The position numbers and the translations under genes are program-made. Shown piece after piece: positions 1 to 6,227 of a stretch of 8,598 nt of DNA. How positions within the stretch are numbered: position 1 is the stretch's first letter; each line of letters begins with the position of its first letter. The notes beneath the pieces were generated by a model. The model searched no databases, was not told the origin of the DNA, and was given only the letters and a program-made list of their open reading frames with translations. Source of the stretch: an uncultured Mucilaginibacter sp. (lineage in GTDB: Bacteria > Bacteroidota > Bacteroidia > Sphingobacteriales > Sphingobacteriaceae); the NCBI RefSeq assembly GCF_946481715.1, contig NZ_CAMLOV010000212.1, positions 1 to 8,598 on the forward strand, written 5' to 3'.

Positions 1-58
1 CTCTTGATTCTTGTCTCTTGACTCTTACCTCTTGATTCTTATCTCTTGATTCTTACCT
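1..58. repeat. 14-bp tandem repeat, about four copies
   Basis: Four consecutive 14-bp units begin at 1, 15, 29 and 43. Each is a variant of CTCTTGATTCTTAC: unit 2 has ACT for ATT, and the last two bases vary as GT, AC, AT, AC. A partial fifth unit (CTCT) runs into the stop codon of the minus-strand gene that ends at 59. The array probably continues beyond the left edge of the window. It has no start codon and does not look coding. Related CTCTTGATTCTT-type arrays are, as I recall, common between genes in Sphingobacteriaceae; their role is unknown. Confidence 0.9.
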
Positions 59-1435
59 CTATAGTTGCTTTATCTTAATACTCCGGTAATTCACATCAAA
101 GCCATGGTCCTGCAGCAATAAATGCCCCTGAATGGCTTCGCCGAAATCTTTCCATATTTTGTATTTGCTAATGGCCACCAGGTCGCGGTATTCTTTCGAT
201 CCACGGTCGTACTCCAGCACTTTAATGCCATTAAGGTAATGCTCTACGTGGTTATTGGGGTAAACAATAATGCGCCCGGTATTCCATGCGCCAATAGGGT
301 GTACAAAACGGGCTTGCTTTTTGGCGGGGATAAGGTCATACAGCGATGCCAGCGTACGGTTGCCATCGCGGCCCAGTTTGGCATCGGGGTGTACGGCATC
401 ATCCAGCACCTGGTACTCCAGCCCAATGGCCGAGCCGGTTGTTTTCTCGCTCAGCGTAACAAAGTATTTAACGCCGCTGTTGGCACCTGTCGACATCCGA
501 AACTCAAACGACATATCAAACGCCTTATACTGATCTGTGGTAATAATATCGCCTCCATTTGTGGCCTCGCCACCAGCCGAACCGATAACCGATATCATGC
601 CATCTGCTACCTTCCATCCCTTGGCAGGGAATGCCATACTGCTGGCACTGCGCCAGCCCTTACTGCTTTTACCATCGAACAACAATTTCCAGCCACCGTG
701 TGCTTCAAAATCCGAAATCGAATTGGGCTGCAAATTCACCACGTAAGCATCTTCGGCAAAGGGTTGCGGTGTAGGTTTTGATGTCTTTATCTGTATGTTC
801 TTAAAAAATATCTTTTTGCCCGCCTGCCCGGCCTCGCTTATGGCATGTACCTGCAAGCCTATAAAACCTTTTTTATCCAGGGTATCTACCACAAAGGCTT
901 TGGCTACGCCATTTACCCAGGTTTTGGTGATATTGCCAATGCATTCTATTTTCAGGTGATTGTACTCGCCGGCTTTCCAGGCTTCTTTGGCCTTGCTGTT
1001 TAGTTCCATGGGGTACAGCCAATCCCGGCGGCCTTCGTCGTATATGCCGCCCGTCCAGCTGCGGTCGCTGGGGTCAACTTCGCATTGCTTGCCATAAACC
1101 AGCCCTTTGCCTTCGTGCCCGGCCGGGTTATAATGGCTGCGCAATTGCACGCCCGAATTGGTGAGGTTGCTCTCCGTCATTACGTCCAGCTCCAAAATAA
1201 AATCGCCGTATTCCTTTTCGGTTACCAAAAAGGTATTGCCGCTGTTTAGCACCGCTGTGCCGGTTATAACGCCATCGGCAGCGCTGTATTCAGCATTGCC
1301 GGCAAGCTTTTTCCAGCCTTTTAGGGTTTTACCATCAAACAGGCTGGTGTAGCCCGGTTTTATTTGTGCCGATGCAGTTTGTATGCCGACAGCCGTGGCT
1401 GCAGCGAGGATCCATATTTTTAGGTTGTTCTTCAT
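59..1435 (-). CDS. Secreted protein with two DUF1080 (3-keto-disaccharide hydrolase) domains
   Basis: A 458-residue protein with two copies of the DUF1080 / 3-keto-disaccharide hydrolase fold (PF06439, concanavalin-like). A Sec signal peptide spans residues 1-23, with an ASA cleavage site before Q24. Domain 1 (about 28-217) opens with LFDGKTLKGW (32-41) and carries NSGVQLRS (93-100) and a GKQCEVDPSDRSW stretch from 115. Domain 2 (about 247-457) opens with LFDGKSSKGW (252-261), carries ANSGVKYF and GLEYQVLDD (338-346), and ends near LLLQDHG (439-445). Family members are linked to cleaving glycosides already oxidised at C3 of the sugar. The ATG at 1435 has no Shine-Dalgarno sequence, as is normal for Bacteroidota. 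It lies downstream of, and on the same strand as, an exported oxidoreductase that could make the 3-keto substrate. The substrate cannot be told from the sequence. The fold is nearly certain and the activity is inferred; one domain might only bind sugar. Confidence 0.88.
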   Translation of the reverse strand: MKNNLKIWILAAATAVGIQTASAQIKPGYTSLFDGKTLKGWKKLAGNAEYSAADGVITGTAVLNSGNTFLVTEKEYGDFILELDVMTESNLTNSGVQLRSHYNPAGHEGKGLVYGKQCEVDPSDRSWTGGIYDEGRRDWLYPMELNSKAKEAWKAGEYNHLKIECIGNITKTWVNGVAKAFVVDTLDKKGFIGLQVHAISEAGQAGKKIFFKNIQIKTSKPTPQPFAEDAYVVNLQPNSISDFEAHGGWKLLFDGKSSKGWRSASSMAFPAKGWKVADGMISVIGSAGGEATNGGDIITTDQYKAFDMSFEFRMSTGANSGVKYFVTLSEKTTGSAIGLEYQVLDDAVHPDAKLGRDGNRTLASLYDLIPAKKQARFVHPIGAWNTGRIIVYPNNHVEHYLNGIKVLEYDRGSKEYRDLVAISKYKIWKDFGEAIQGHLLLQDHGFDVNYRSIKIKQL

Positions 1436-1479
1436 AGTATTTAGGAGGATGTGTTATCTATTATTTTTTTCTTTCGTCA

Positions 1480-1579
1480 CCTTAGGGTCTCTCGATAGAG
1501 GACCCTGAGGCTTTTTAAACGAATTATCATAACCAACGGATTCATCCTGCCGCAGGGTCCTTTTCAAGAGACCCTGCGG
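1480..1579. repeat. REP/REPIN-like pair of homologous hairpins in opposite orientation
   Basis: Hairpin A (1480-1510) has a 10-bp outer stem, CCTTAGGGTC with GACCCTGAGG and one T-G wobble. It continues with an unpaired T1490, a 3-bp inner stem (CTC/GAG) and a GATA loop. Hairpin B (1550-1579) has a perfect 10-bp outer stem, CCGCAGGGTC with GACCCTGCGG, a 3-bp inner stem CTT/AAG and an unpaired A1569. Read on the other strand, B has the same plan as A, including the bulged T between outer and inner stems. The copies are 39 bp apart and differ by paired changes (CTC/GAG against CTT/AAG). This is the layout of a REPIN, two REP hairpins inverted to each other. No REP-associated (RAYT) transposase is visible here. 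A T-run after hairpin A makes it terminator-like on the plus strand, but no plus-strand gene precedes it. Confidence 0.75.
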
Positions 1580-1610
1580 GGACGTTATTCGCGGACATTA
1601 TTTCATCCGT

Positions 1611-1700
1611 AGCCCCTCCTAAATCCTCCCCGGTAGGGAGGACTTAAAACGAGCGGACGAAGCTAAAGTCTCCCCTTCCGGGGGAGATTTAGAGGGGGCT
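1611..1700. repeat. Second paired-hairpin inverted repeat, 35-bp arms, touching a stop codon
   Basis: Two 35-bp arms (1611-1645 and 1666-1700) are imperfect inverted copies around a 20-bp spacer. Both arms, read outside to inside, start AGCCCC and end ACTT. Each arm also folds alone: CCTCCC with GGGAGG on the left, CTCCCC with GGGGAG on the right. The arms differ mainly by swapped C/T positions in the stem that are matched by swapped G/A positions on the other side, so pairing is kept. The right arm ends on the first base of the stop codon of the oxidoreductase gene (1700-1702). Similar CCCCTCTAAATCTCCCC elements are, as I recall, widespread in Bacteroidota genomes. The sequence is unrelated to the hairpin pair at 1480-1579. 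Confidence 0.75.
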
Positions 1701-3025
1701 TACACCTTCAAATTCCAGCCCGGCTCGTAATCCCTGCTCCAAAGCTTCATGGCTTCCGGGTCGTGCAGGATGTGCCCATTTTTAGGATCGCAATTTAACA
1801 CCCTGCCCATGCGCTGCGCAATATTGCCCAACTGCGGTATCACGGTTGATTTATGCCCGTTGATGATGGTTTGGTTCAGTTGCGTATCGCCCTGTATCGA
1901 TGTGATAAAGTTTTGCAGGTGTACCCTATCCAGCAACTCGGTAGGGCTTACCTTGTTGCCTGCATCTACCCGGGTTTCGTCTTTTATTTCTTTTACCAGC
2001 TTGTTGTTATAATCGTAAACCTGGTAGCCATTGCCACCACCATAATTAATAGTGCCTTTATCGCCATAAAATACAACGCCACGGCCAACGCCTTCGGAGT
2101 TGAAGCTATTGCAACTGCGCCCTTCCCAGGATATAGCGGTGTTATTAGGAAAGTTAACTAAAATGGTTTGTGTATCGGGTGTTTCCCAATCGTCCTTAAA
2201 AGCAAAACGCCCGCCCGATGAGGTTACCCTATCCGGGAAATCAACGCCAAGCCCCCAGCGCATCACATCAATTTCATGCGTGCCGTTGTTAAGCGCCTCG
2301 CCGGTGCCCCAGTTCCAAAACCAGTGCCAGTTGTAGTGGATCAGGTTATCTTTATAAGGCCTGCGCGGCGCGTAGCCCTGCCATAGGTCATAGTTTAAGT
2401 TTGATGGTACGGGTGCCGGTTTGCCAAAGCCGATAGATTTACGGTTGTTTACATACCAGCCCCTGGCAAAGTAAGCCCGGCCAATAATGCCATCGTGCAG
2501 CTCCTGCACCATTTTTTGCACGTTGTTGAACGATCTGCGCTGGCTGCCCATCTGCACCAGTTTGTTGTATTTAGCTGCGGCGGCAATAGCCATCTCGCCT
2601 TCGTGCGGGTTGTGGCTACAGGGCTTTTCTACATAAACATGCTTACCCGCCTGGCAGGCTAAAATGGTTGCGGGAGCGTGCCAGTGATCCGGGGCAGCTA
2701 TTACCAGCGCATCCAGGTCTTTTTTCTCCAGCAACTGGCGTATATCGGTAATGCCTTTTGGTTTTTTGCCGGTTATTTTTTCTATTTCGGCAATGCATTT
2801 GTCCATGGCCTTGCTGTCCACATCGCAAATGTAGCCTATCTCGGCATCGGGTATAGCGGCCAGCTTTTGGGCGAGGAAAGCGCCGCGGCTGTTTACGCCC
2901 ATTACCCCTAAAACTACTTTTTTATTGGGCGAGCCTTTAAAAACGCCACCCATGGCCATTTGAGAACCCACGATGAAACTGGTGCCTGTAACGGCCATAT
3001 TTTGTATAAATCTTCTGCGCTGCAT
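1700..3025 (-). CDS. Exported Gfo/Idh/MocA family NAD(P)-dependent oxidoreductase
   Basis: From the ATG at 3025 the protein has 441 residues. It begins MQRRRFIQN, a twin-arginine (Tat) type signal followed by a hydrophobic stretch to about residue 27. Tat export fits a family that folds around its cofactor, as in glucose-fructose oxidoreductase. The Rossmann motif is GVMGVNSRG (40-48), and D68/D70 lie near the end of the second strand. The family EKP motif is at 133-135, with the lysine a likely catalytic residue, and NNGTHEID (246-253) supplies the usual H...D pair. A longer reading starts with TTG at 3055 and adds ten residues (451 in total). I prefer the ATG because it puts the arginine motif at the very N-terminus. 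The likely job is oxidation of a sugar hydroxyl, possibly to the 3-keto form cleaved by the downstream DUF1080 protein. Family certain, substrate unknown, pathway inferred. Confidence 0.9.
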   Translation of the reverse strand: MQRRRFIQNMAVTGTSFIVGSQMAMGGVFKGSPNKKVVLGVMGVNSRGAFLAQKLAAIPDAEIGYICDVDSKAMDKCIAEIEKITGKKPKGITDIRQLLEKKDLDALVIAAPDHWHAPATILACQAGKHVYVEKPCSHNPHEGEMAIAAAAKYNKLVQMGSQRRSFNNVQKMVQELHDGIIGRAYFARGWYVNNRKSIGFGKPAPVPSNLNYDLWQGYAPRRPYKDNLIHYNWHWFWNWGTGEALNNGTHEIDVMRWGLGVDFPDRVTSSGGRFAFKDDWETPDTQTILVNFPNNTAISWEGRSCNSFNSEGVGRGVVFYGDKGTINYGGGNGYQVYDYNNKLVKEIKDETRVDAGNKVSPTELLDRVHLQNFITSIQGDTQLNQTIINGHKSTVIPQLGNIAQRMGRVLNCDPKNGHILHDPEAMKLWSRDYEPGWNLKV

Positions 3026-3119
3026 AATAACAGGTTTGGTAAATGTATTTTGCAATAATTGGTAAAGGCTAATTTAGGAGATTATGTAATAGGTGTATGT
3101 AACATTAATAGAGAAAATT

Positions 3120-3255
3120 GTCTGAATCAGAATTTACAGAATTTTAGGATTAACAGAATGCACAATGTATTATTCTGAAAATTTTTCAATTCTGAAAACG
3201 GCGAAGCCCTCTTGAGCGCCTTAAAAATCAAACTGCGAAAAATTCTGATTCTGAC
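3120..3255. repeat. Imperfect inverted repeat with TCTGAATCAGAATTT ends
   Basis: The outer arms GTCTGAATCAGAATTT (3120-3135) and its near-perfect inverse (3240-3255) match at 15 of 16 positions. Inside, CAGAAT and ATTCTG words recur in both orientations (CAGAAT at 3137 and 3154, ATTCTG at 3172, AATTCTG at 3188), so nested pairing is possible. From about 3199 to 3237 a GC-richer piece with a GGCG...CGCC pairing interrupts the otherwise AT-rich element, as if inserted. Elements of the form TCTGAATCAGGATTTACAGGATT are, as I recall, a frequent intergenic repeat in Bacteroidota. There is no sign of an encoded protein. Confidence 0.65.
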
Positions 3256-3333
3256 GCCCCTGTCCCGCATTTGTCCCCCATCCCGCTGTAACATAAACCC
3301 GCGCAGCGCGTCTTAAATTCAAACAAAAACTAA

Positions 3334-3341
3334 TAATTTAG
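3334..3341 (+). promoter_or_regulatory. Possible -7 element of the M1 peptidase promoter
   Basis: TAATTTAG matches the Bacteroidota -7 consensus TAnnTTTG at seven of eight positions and lies 44 bp before the peptidase ATG. No clear -33 TTTG/TTTA is found 19-21 bp upstream, so the call is weak. The leader before the ATG is AT-rich with no Shine-Dalgarno sequence. Confidence 0.3.
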
Positions 3342-3385
3342 CTTTTGTTACTATGCATGCATATCAATTAAACTGTTAACTATAT

Positions 3386-5866
3386 ATGAAAACTATCTAC
3401 GCTGCCTTACTGGCCGGCAGCATTGGCGCATGTGCCCTAAACACCGCTAAAGCGCAAGCCCCCGCCGCAGAAACACCCGCTTACAAACTGTACCGGGCAA
3501 CCCCCACAAAAATTAACGACCTGATACACACCAAGCTGGATGTACGGTTCGATTATGCCAAACGCTATATGTACGGCAAGGAGTGGGTTACTTTAAAACC
3601 ACACATGTACCCTACGGATAGCTTAAGGCTGGATGCAAAAGGCATGGACCTTAAAACCATAGCCATTGTAAAAAACGGCAAAACTACGCCGCTTACATTT
3701 ACTTACGATAGCCTTACCGTTGCCATTAAGCTGGACAGGACTTACACCAATGCCGAAAGCTATACCGTTTATATCGACTACACTGCTAAACCAAACGAGC
3801 TGAAAGTTAAAGGCAGCCAGGCAATTAGCGATGCCAAAGGTTTATATTTTGTAAACCCGGACGGTACCGAAAAGGACAAGCCAATTCAGATTTGGACGCA
3901 GGGCGAAACCGAAAGTTCGTCGGCCTGGTTCCCAACAATTGATAAGCCAAACCAAAAAACAACCGAAGAGATCAGCATGACGGTGCCTAAACAGTACGTA
4001 ACGCTATCGAACGGGCGCCTGGCTTTGCAAAAAATAAATAAAGACGGTACCCGTACCGATACCTGGAAACAGGAATTGCCGCACTCGCCCTACTTGTTTA
4101 TGATGGCCGTTGGCGATTTTAAAATTTATAAAGACAAATGGCGCAATAAAGAGGTGAACTATTACCTGGAGCCAAAATACGCGCCTTACGCCAAAGATAT
4201 TTTCGGCTTTACGCCGGAGGTAATGGAGTTTTACTCCAAAACTTTAGGTGTTGATTACCCCTGGTACAAATACGCGCAAATTGTAGTACGCGATTATGTA
4301 AGCGGCGCCATGGAAAACACCAGCGCAACCCTGCACGGCGCTTACGTACAAGGCACCAAACGCGAACTTGCCGACCGTTATTATGATGGGGGCCGCAGTA
4401 CTATTGTACATGAGTTGTTTCACCAGTGGTTTGGCGATTATGTTACTGCCGAAAGCTGGAGCAACTTAACCGTAAATGAGTCGTTTGCTGATTTTAGCGA
4501 AACCATTTGGGCGGAGTATAAATATGGTAAAGATGAAGGCGATGCCCATAGCTTGCAAGCTATGCAAAACTACCTTGCCCAGCCGGATGCTAAAAACAAA
4601 AACCTGGTACGTTTCCACTATAACGATAAAGAAGATGTATTTGACGTGGTTACCTATCAAAAAGGTGGGCGCATCCTTTTAATGCTGCGCAATTACCTGG
4701 GTAATGCCGCTTTCTATAAAGGCTTAAACATCTACCTCAAAACCAATGCATTTAAAAATGGCGAGGCACAGCAATTGCGCTTAGCTATGGAAGAAGCCAG
4801 TGGCCGCGACCTGAGCTGGTTTTTTAATCAATGGTACTACGGCGCGGGCCACCCTGCATTAACCATTGGCTACAAATGGGATGCCGGCAGTAAAACACAA
4901 TCTGTTTACCTGCAGCAAACACAAGATGGGCAAACCTTTACGTTGCCAATAGCAATAGATATTTATGCAGGCGGTAAAAAAGAACGCCATATGGTATGGA
5001 TGCGCGATAAAACGGATACGCTTACCTTCAGCGTAGCGTCAAAACCCGACCTGGTGAATGTTGACGGTGATAAAATTTTGTTGGTTAAGAAAACCGAAAG
5101 CAAAAATTTAGATGAATTTGCGTTCCAATACTTTAATGCACCTTTATTCCTGGACCGGTTCGAGGCAATTGATTACGCTAAAACCCGTCAGGGTGAAAAA
5201 GCCGCGCAAAAAATTATCATTGCCGCCTTACAGGATAAATACTACGGGCTGCGTGTTAAAGCCATAGCTGCTGCCAACTTAACAAGTTACGATGATGTGC
5301 GCAATGCTGCCGTGCCTATTTTAGTTAGACTGGCCCAAACCGATGATAACAATTTAGTGCGCGCCGCGGCTATTACTGCTTTGGGCAAACTAAAAGCATC
5401 GGGCAACCTCAACTTATTTAAGCAGGCATTAACCAGCCAAAGCTATGCTATACAAGGCGCTGCCATGACTGCCATCGGCATGATCAATCCTGCGGATGCA
5501 ATTACACTGGCAAAAACCTACGAGAACGACGGCGAGGGTGCGCTTAAGCAAGCAGTGCTTAACGTTTATGCAACAAACGGTACCGATGCGCAGTGGCCAT
5601 ATGTATATAAGGCCTTTACCGAAATGGAACCGCAAACGCAATTTAACATGATGGCAAAGTTTGCCGACTTAACCGGCCGCGTAAAAAGCCCGGAATATGC
5701 GCAGCAAGGCATTAAATTAATGGGCGACTTCGGCGCAAAATACAAGCAATTTGGCATTGCACCGCAGGTGGTGCAATTTATAAATACGGCAAAAGATGCC
5801 CGCACCAAAATGGGCGATACCGCATCAGCTGCTGCTGCAGATAAAGCGCTCGAACCGTTGAAATAA
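3386..5866 (+). CDS. Secreted M1 family zinc aminopeptidase with C-terminal HEAT-like repeats
   Basis: An 826-residue metallopeptidase that should remove N-terminal residues from peptides outside the cytoplasm. A Sec signal peptide covers residues 1-23 (AKA before Q24). The M1 N-terminal beta domain (about 40-245) is followed by the exopeptidase motif GAMEN (307-311) and the zinc site HELFH (342-346), with the third ligand E365 exactly 18 residues on. This is the full HEXXH-X18-E signature, with E343 as the general base. Y424 in VVTYQKGG is the likely transition-state tyrosine. A beta domain follows at about 490-570, then an alpha-helical tail (about 590-826) with HEAT-like helical pairs, for example RVKAIAAA and LVRAAAITALGKL. 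No C-terminal sorting tag is obvious. No catalytic residue is missing. It is a single-gene unit closed by a strong terminator. PepN-like proteins run about 850-900 residues. Family certain, peptide preference unknown. Confidence 0.95.
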   Translation: MKTIYAALLAGSIGACALNTAKAQAPAAETPAYKLYRATPTKINDLIHTKLDVRFDYAKRYMYGKEWVTLKPHMYPTDSLRLDAKGMDLKTIAIVKNGKTTPLTFTYDSLTVAIKLDRTYTNAESYTVYIDYTAKPNELKVKGSQAISDAKGLYFVNPDGTEKDKPIQIWTQGETESSSAWFPTIDKPNQKTTEEISMTVPKQYVTLSNGRLALQKINKDGTRTDTWKQELPHSPYLFMMAVGDFKIYKDKWRNKEVNYYLEPKYAPYAKDIFGFTPEVMEFYSKTLGVDYPWYKYAQIVVRDYVSGAMENTSATLHGAYVQGTKRELADRYYDGGRSTIVHELFHQWFGDYVTAESWSNLTVNESFADFSETIWAEYKYGKDEGDAHSLQAMQNYLAQPDAKNKNLVRFHYNDKEDVFDVVTYQKGGRILLMLRNYLGNAAFYKGLNIYLKTNAFKNGEAQQLRLAMEEASGRDLSWFFNQWYYGAGHPALTIGYKWDAGSKTQSVYLQQTQDGQTFTLPIAIDIYAGGKKERHMVWMRDKTDTLTFSVASKPDLVNVDGDKILLVKKTESKNLDEFAFQYFNAPLFLDRFEAIDYAKTRQGEKAAQKIIIAALQDKYYGLRVKAIAAANLTSYDDVRNAAVPILVRLAQTDDNNLVRAAAITALGKLKASGNLNLFKQALTSQSYAIQGAAMTAIGMINPADAITLAKTYENDGEGALKQAVLNVYATNGTDAQWPYVYKAFTEMEPQTQFNMMAKFADLTGRVKSPEYAQQGIKLMGDFGAKYKQFGIAPQVVQFINTAKDARTKMGDTASAAAADKALEPLK

Positions 5867-5887
5867 TAATTGGTTCAATATTTAAGG

Positions 5888-5917
5888 AGCCGCCCCGCGT
5901 TTGTGGGGCGGCTTTTT
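5888..5917 (+). terminator. Intrinsic terminator of the M1 peptidase gene
   Basis: A perfect 9-bp GC-rich stem (AGCCGCCCC with GGGGCGGCT) with an 8-nt loop is followed directly by a T-run (5913-5917). It begins 22 bp after the peptidase stop codon, on the correct strand. Confidence 0.92.
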
Positions 5918-5918
5918 A

Positions 5919-6146
5919 ATGGACACGAATTTCACGAATAAAGCGAATTCACGAATTACAAAATTCAATCCTACGCCACCAGCCGAAAACAAACTGATAG
6001 GCCAAATGGATGGCTACATGATGCCGGTGGCAGTACTGGCGGGCAAATCAAACATGCCTGTAAAAAAGATAGGCGGGTTCTACAAAATGCCGGTTGTTGG
6101 CGATGATTTCAACAAGAAAGACAAAGTGACGCTAATCCATCCATGA
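5919..6146 (+). CDS. Short ORF with three 11-residue MPV repeats; possible gene remnant
   Basis: A 75-codon reading frame whose family I cannot name with confidence. From the ATG at 5919 the first 17 or so codons lie in, or just after, the CACGAAT repeat, so they are probably not native protein. The distal part carries MPV at residues 35, 46 and 57, exactly 11 apart (codons at 6021, 6054 and 6087), giving units MPVAVLAGKSN, MPVKKIGGFYK and MPVVGDDFNKK. The proline and valine codons differ between units (CCG-GTG, CCT-GTA, CCG-GTT), as expected if the peptide rather than the DNA was conserved. There is no signal peptide, membrane segment or cysteine. The ATG overlaps the end of the peptidase terminator, with no clear promoter. 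Either it is a real small repeat protein or the 3' end of a gene whose start was replaced by the repeat; I lean to the remnant. Confidence 0.35.
   Translation: MDTNFTNKANSRITKFNPTPPAENKLIGQMDGYMMPVAVLAGKSNMPVKKIGGFYKMPVVGDDFNKKDKVTLIHP
5924..5957. repeat. CACGAAT short tandem repeat, about 9-bp period
   Basis: CACGAAT occurs at 5924, 5933 and 5950, with a degenerate copy (GCGAATT) at 5943, giving a period of about 9 bp (CACGAATTT and variants). It lies directly after the peptidase terminator and forms the 5' end of the short ORF at 5919. Similar ACGAATTTCACGAAT strings are, as I recall, a common intergenic repeat in Bacteroidota. Confidence 0.7.
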
Positions 6147-6171
6147 GCAATAAAAGGAGCCTTTTATTCTC
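6145..6171. terminator. Possible bidirectional AT-rich terminator hairpin
   Basis: AATAAAAG (6149-6156) pairs perfectly with CTTTTATT (6161-6168) around a GAGC loop. The stem extends with GAG (6145-6147) to CTC (6169-6171) past one unpaired C6148. It overlaps the stop codon of the short ORF and lies between convergent genes. A short T-run follows on the plus strand at 6175-6179, not immediately. On the minus strand no strong T-run follows. It may serve either side, but the stem is mostly A-T. Confidence 0.35.
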
Positions 6172-6182
6172 CCGCTTTTTGA

Positions 6183-6205
6183 AGAAAAACGCAGAAAAAC
6201 GCAGA
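6183..6205. repeat. AGAAAAACGC direct repeat, 2.3 copies
   Basis: The 10-mer AGAAAAACGC starts at 6183 and 6193, with a third partial copy (AGA) at 6203. ACGCAGAAAAACGCAGAT-type strings are, as I recall, another common Bacteroidota intergenic repeat. It is non-coding and distinct in sequence from the CACGAAT and TGTACG repeats on either side. Confidence 0.6.
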
Positions 6206-6227
6206 TTTTTGAACACTGCCTTTTGAG

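Larger units (their letters stand above)
3026..3385. other. Divergent intergenic region holding repeats and upstream sequences of two genes
   Basis: This 360-bp gap separates the oxidoreductase (minus strand) from the M1 peptidase (plus strand). Up to about 3118 it is AT-rich and should hold the oxidoreductase promoter, but I find no convincing TAnnTTTG there; the best is TACATTTA read on the minus strand (3040-3047). The middle, 3120-3255, is an inverted repeat listed separately. From 3256 to 3293 there is a C-rich, almost G-free stretch with TGTCCC at 3261 and 3272 and TCCC at 3281. A palindrome, CGCGC-A-GCGCG, sits at 3300-3310. The last 75 bp are AT-rich leader to the peptidase. I see no coding region, tRNA or known riboswitch. 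Confidence 0.6.

Noticed and set aside
122..781. A 219-codon open frame on the plus strand opposite the DUF1080 gene
   Set aside because: It lies wholly inside a gene with a clear domain match and signal peptide, and its product has no recognisable motif. It is the antisense shadow of a GC-rich coding region.
1441..1448. AGGAGG-like string near the DUF1080 start as a ribosome binding site
   Set aside because: It reads TTAGGAGG on the plus strand, whereas the gene is on the minus strand, where it reads CCTCCTAA. Bacteroidota also rarely use Shine-Dalgarno sites.
1480..1516. Hairpin plus T-run as a plus-strand intrinsic terminator
   Set aside because: No plus-strand gene lies upstream, and the matching inverted copy at 1550-1579 shows it belongs to a repeat pair.
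1853..2161. Plus-strand open frame of 102 codons inside the oxidoreductase gene
   Set aside because: Antisense to a well-supported gene, low-complexity hydrophobic product with no motif.
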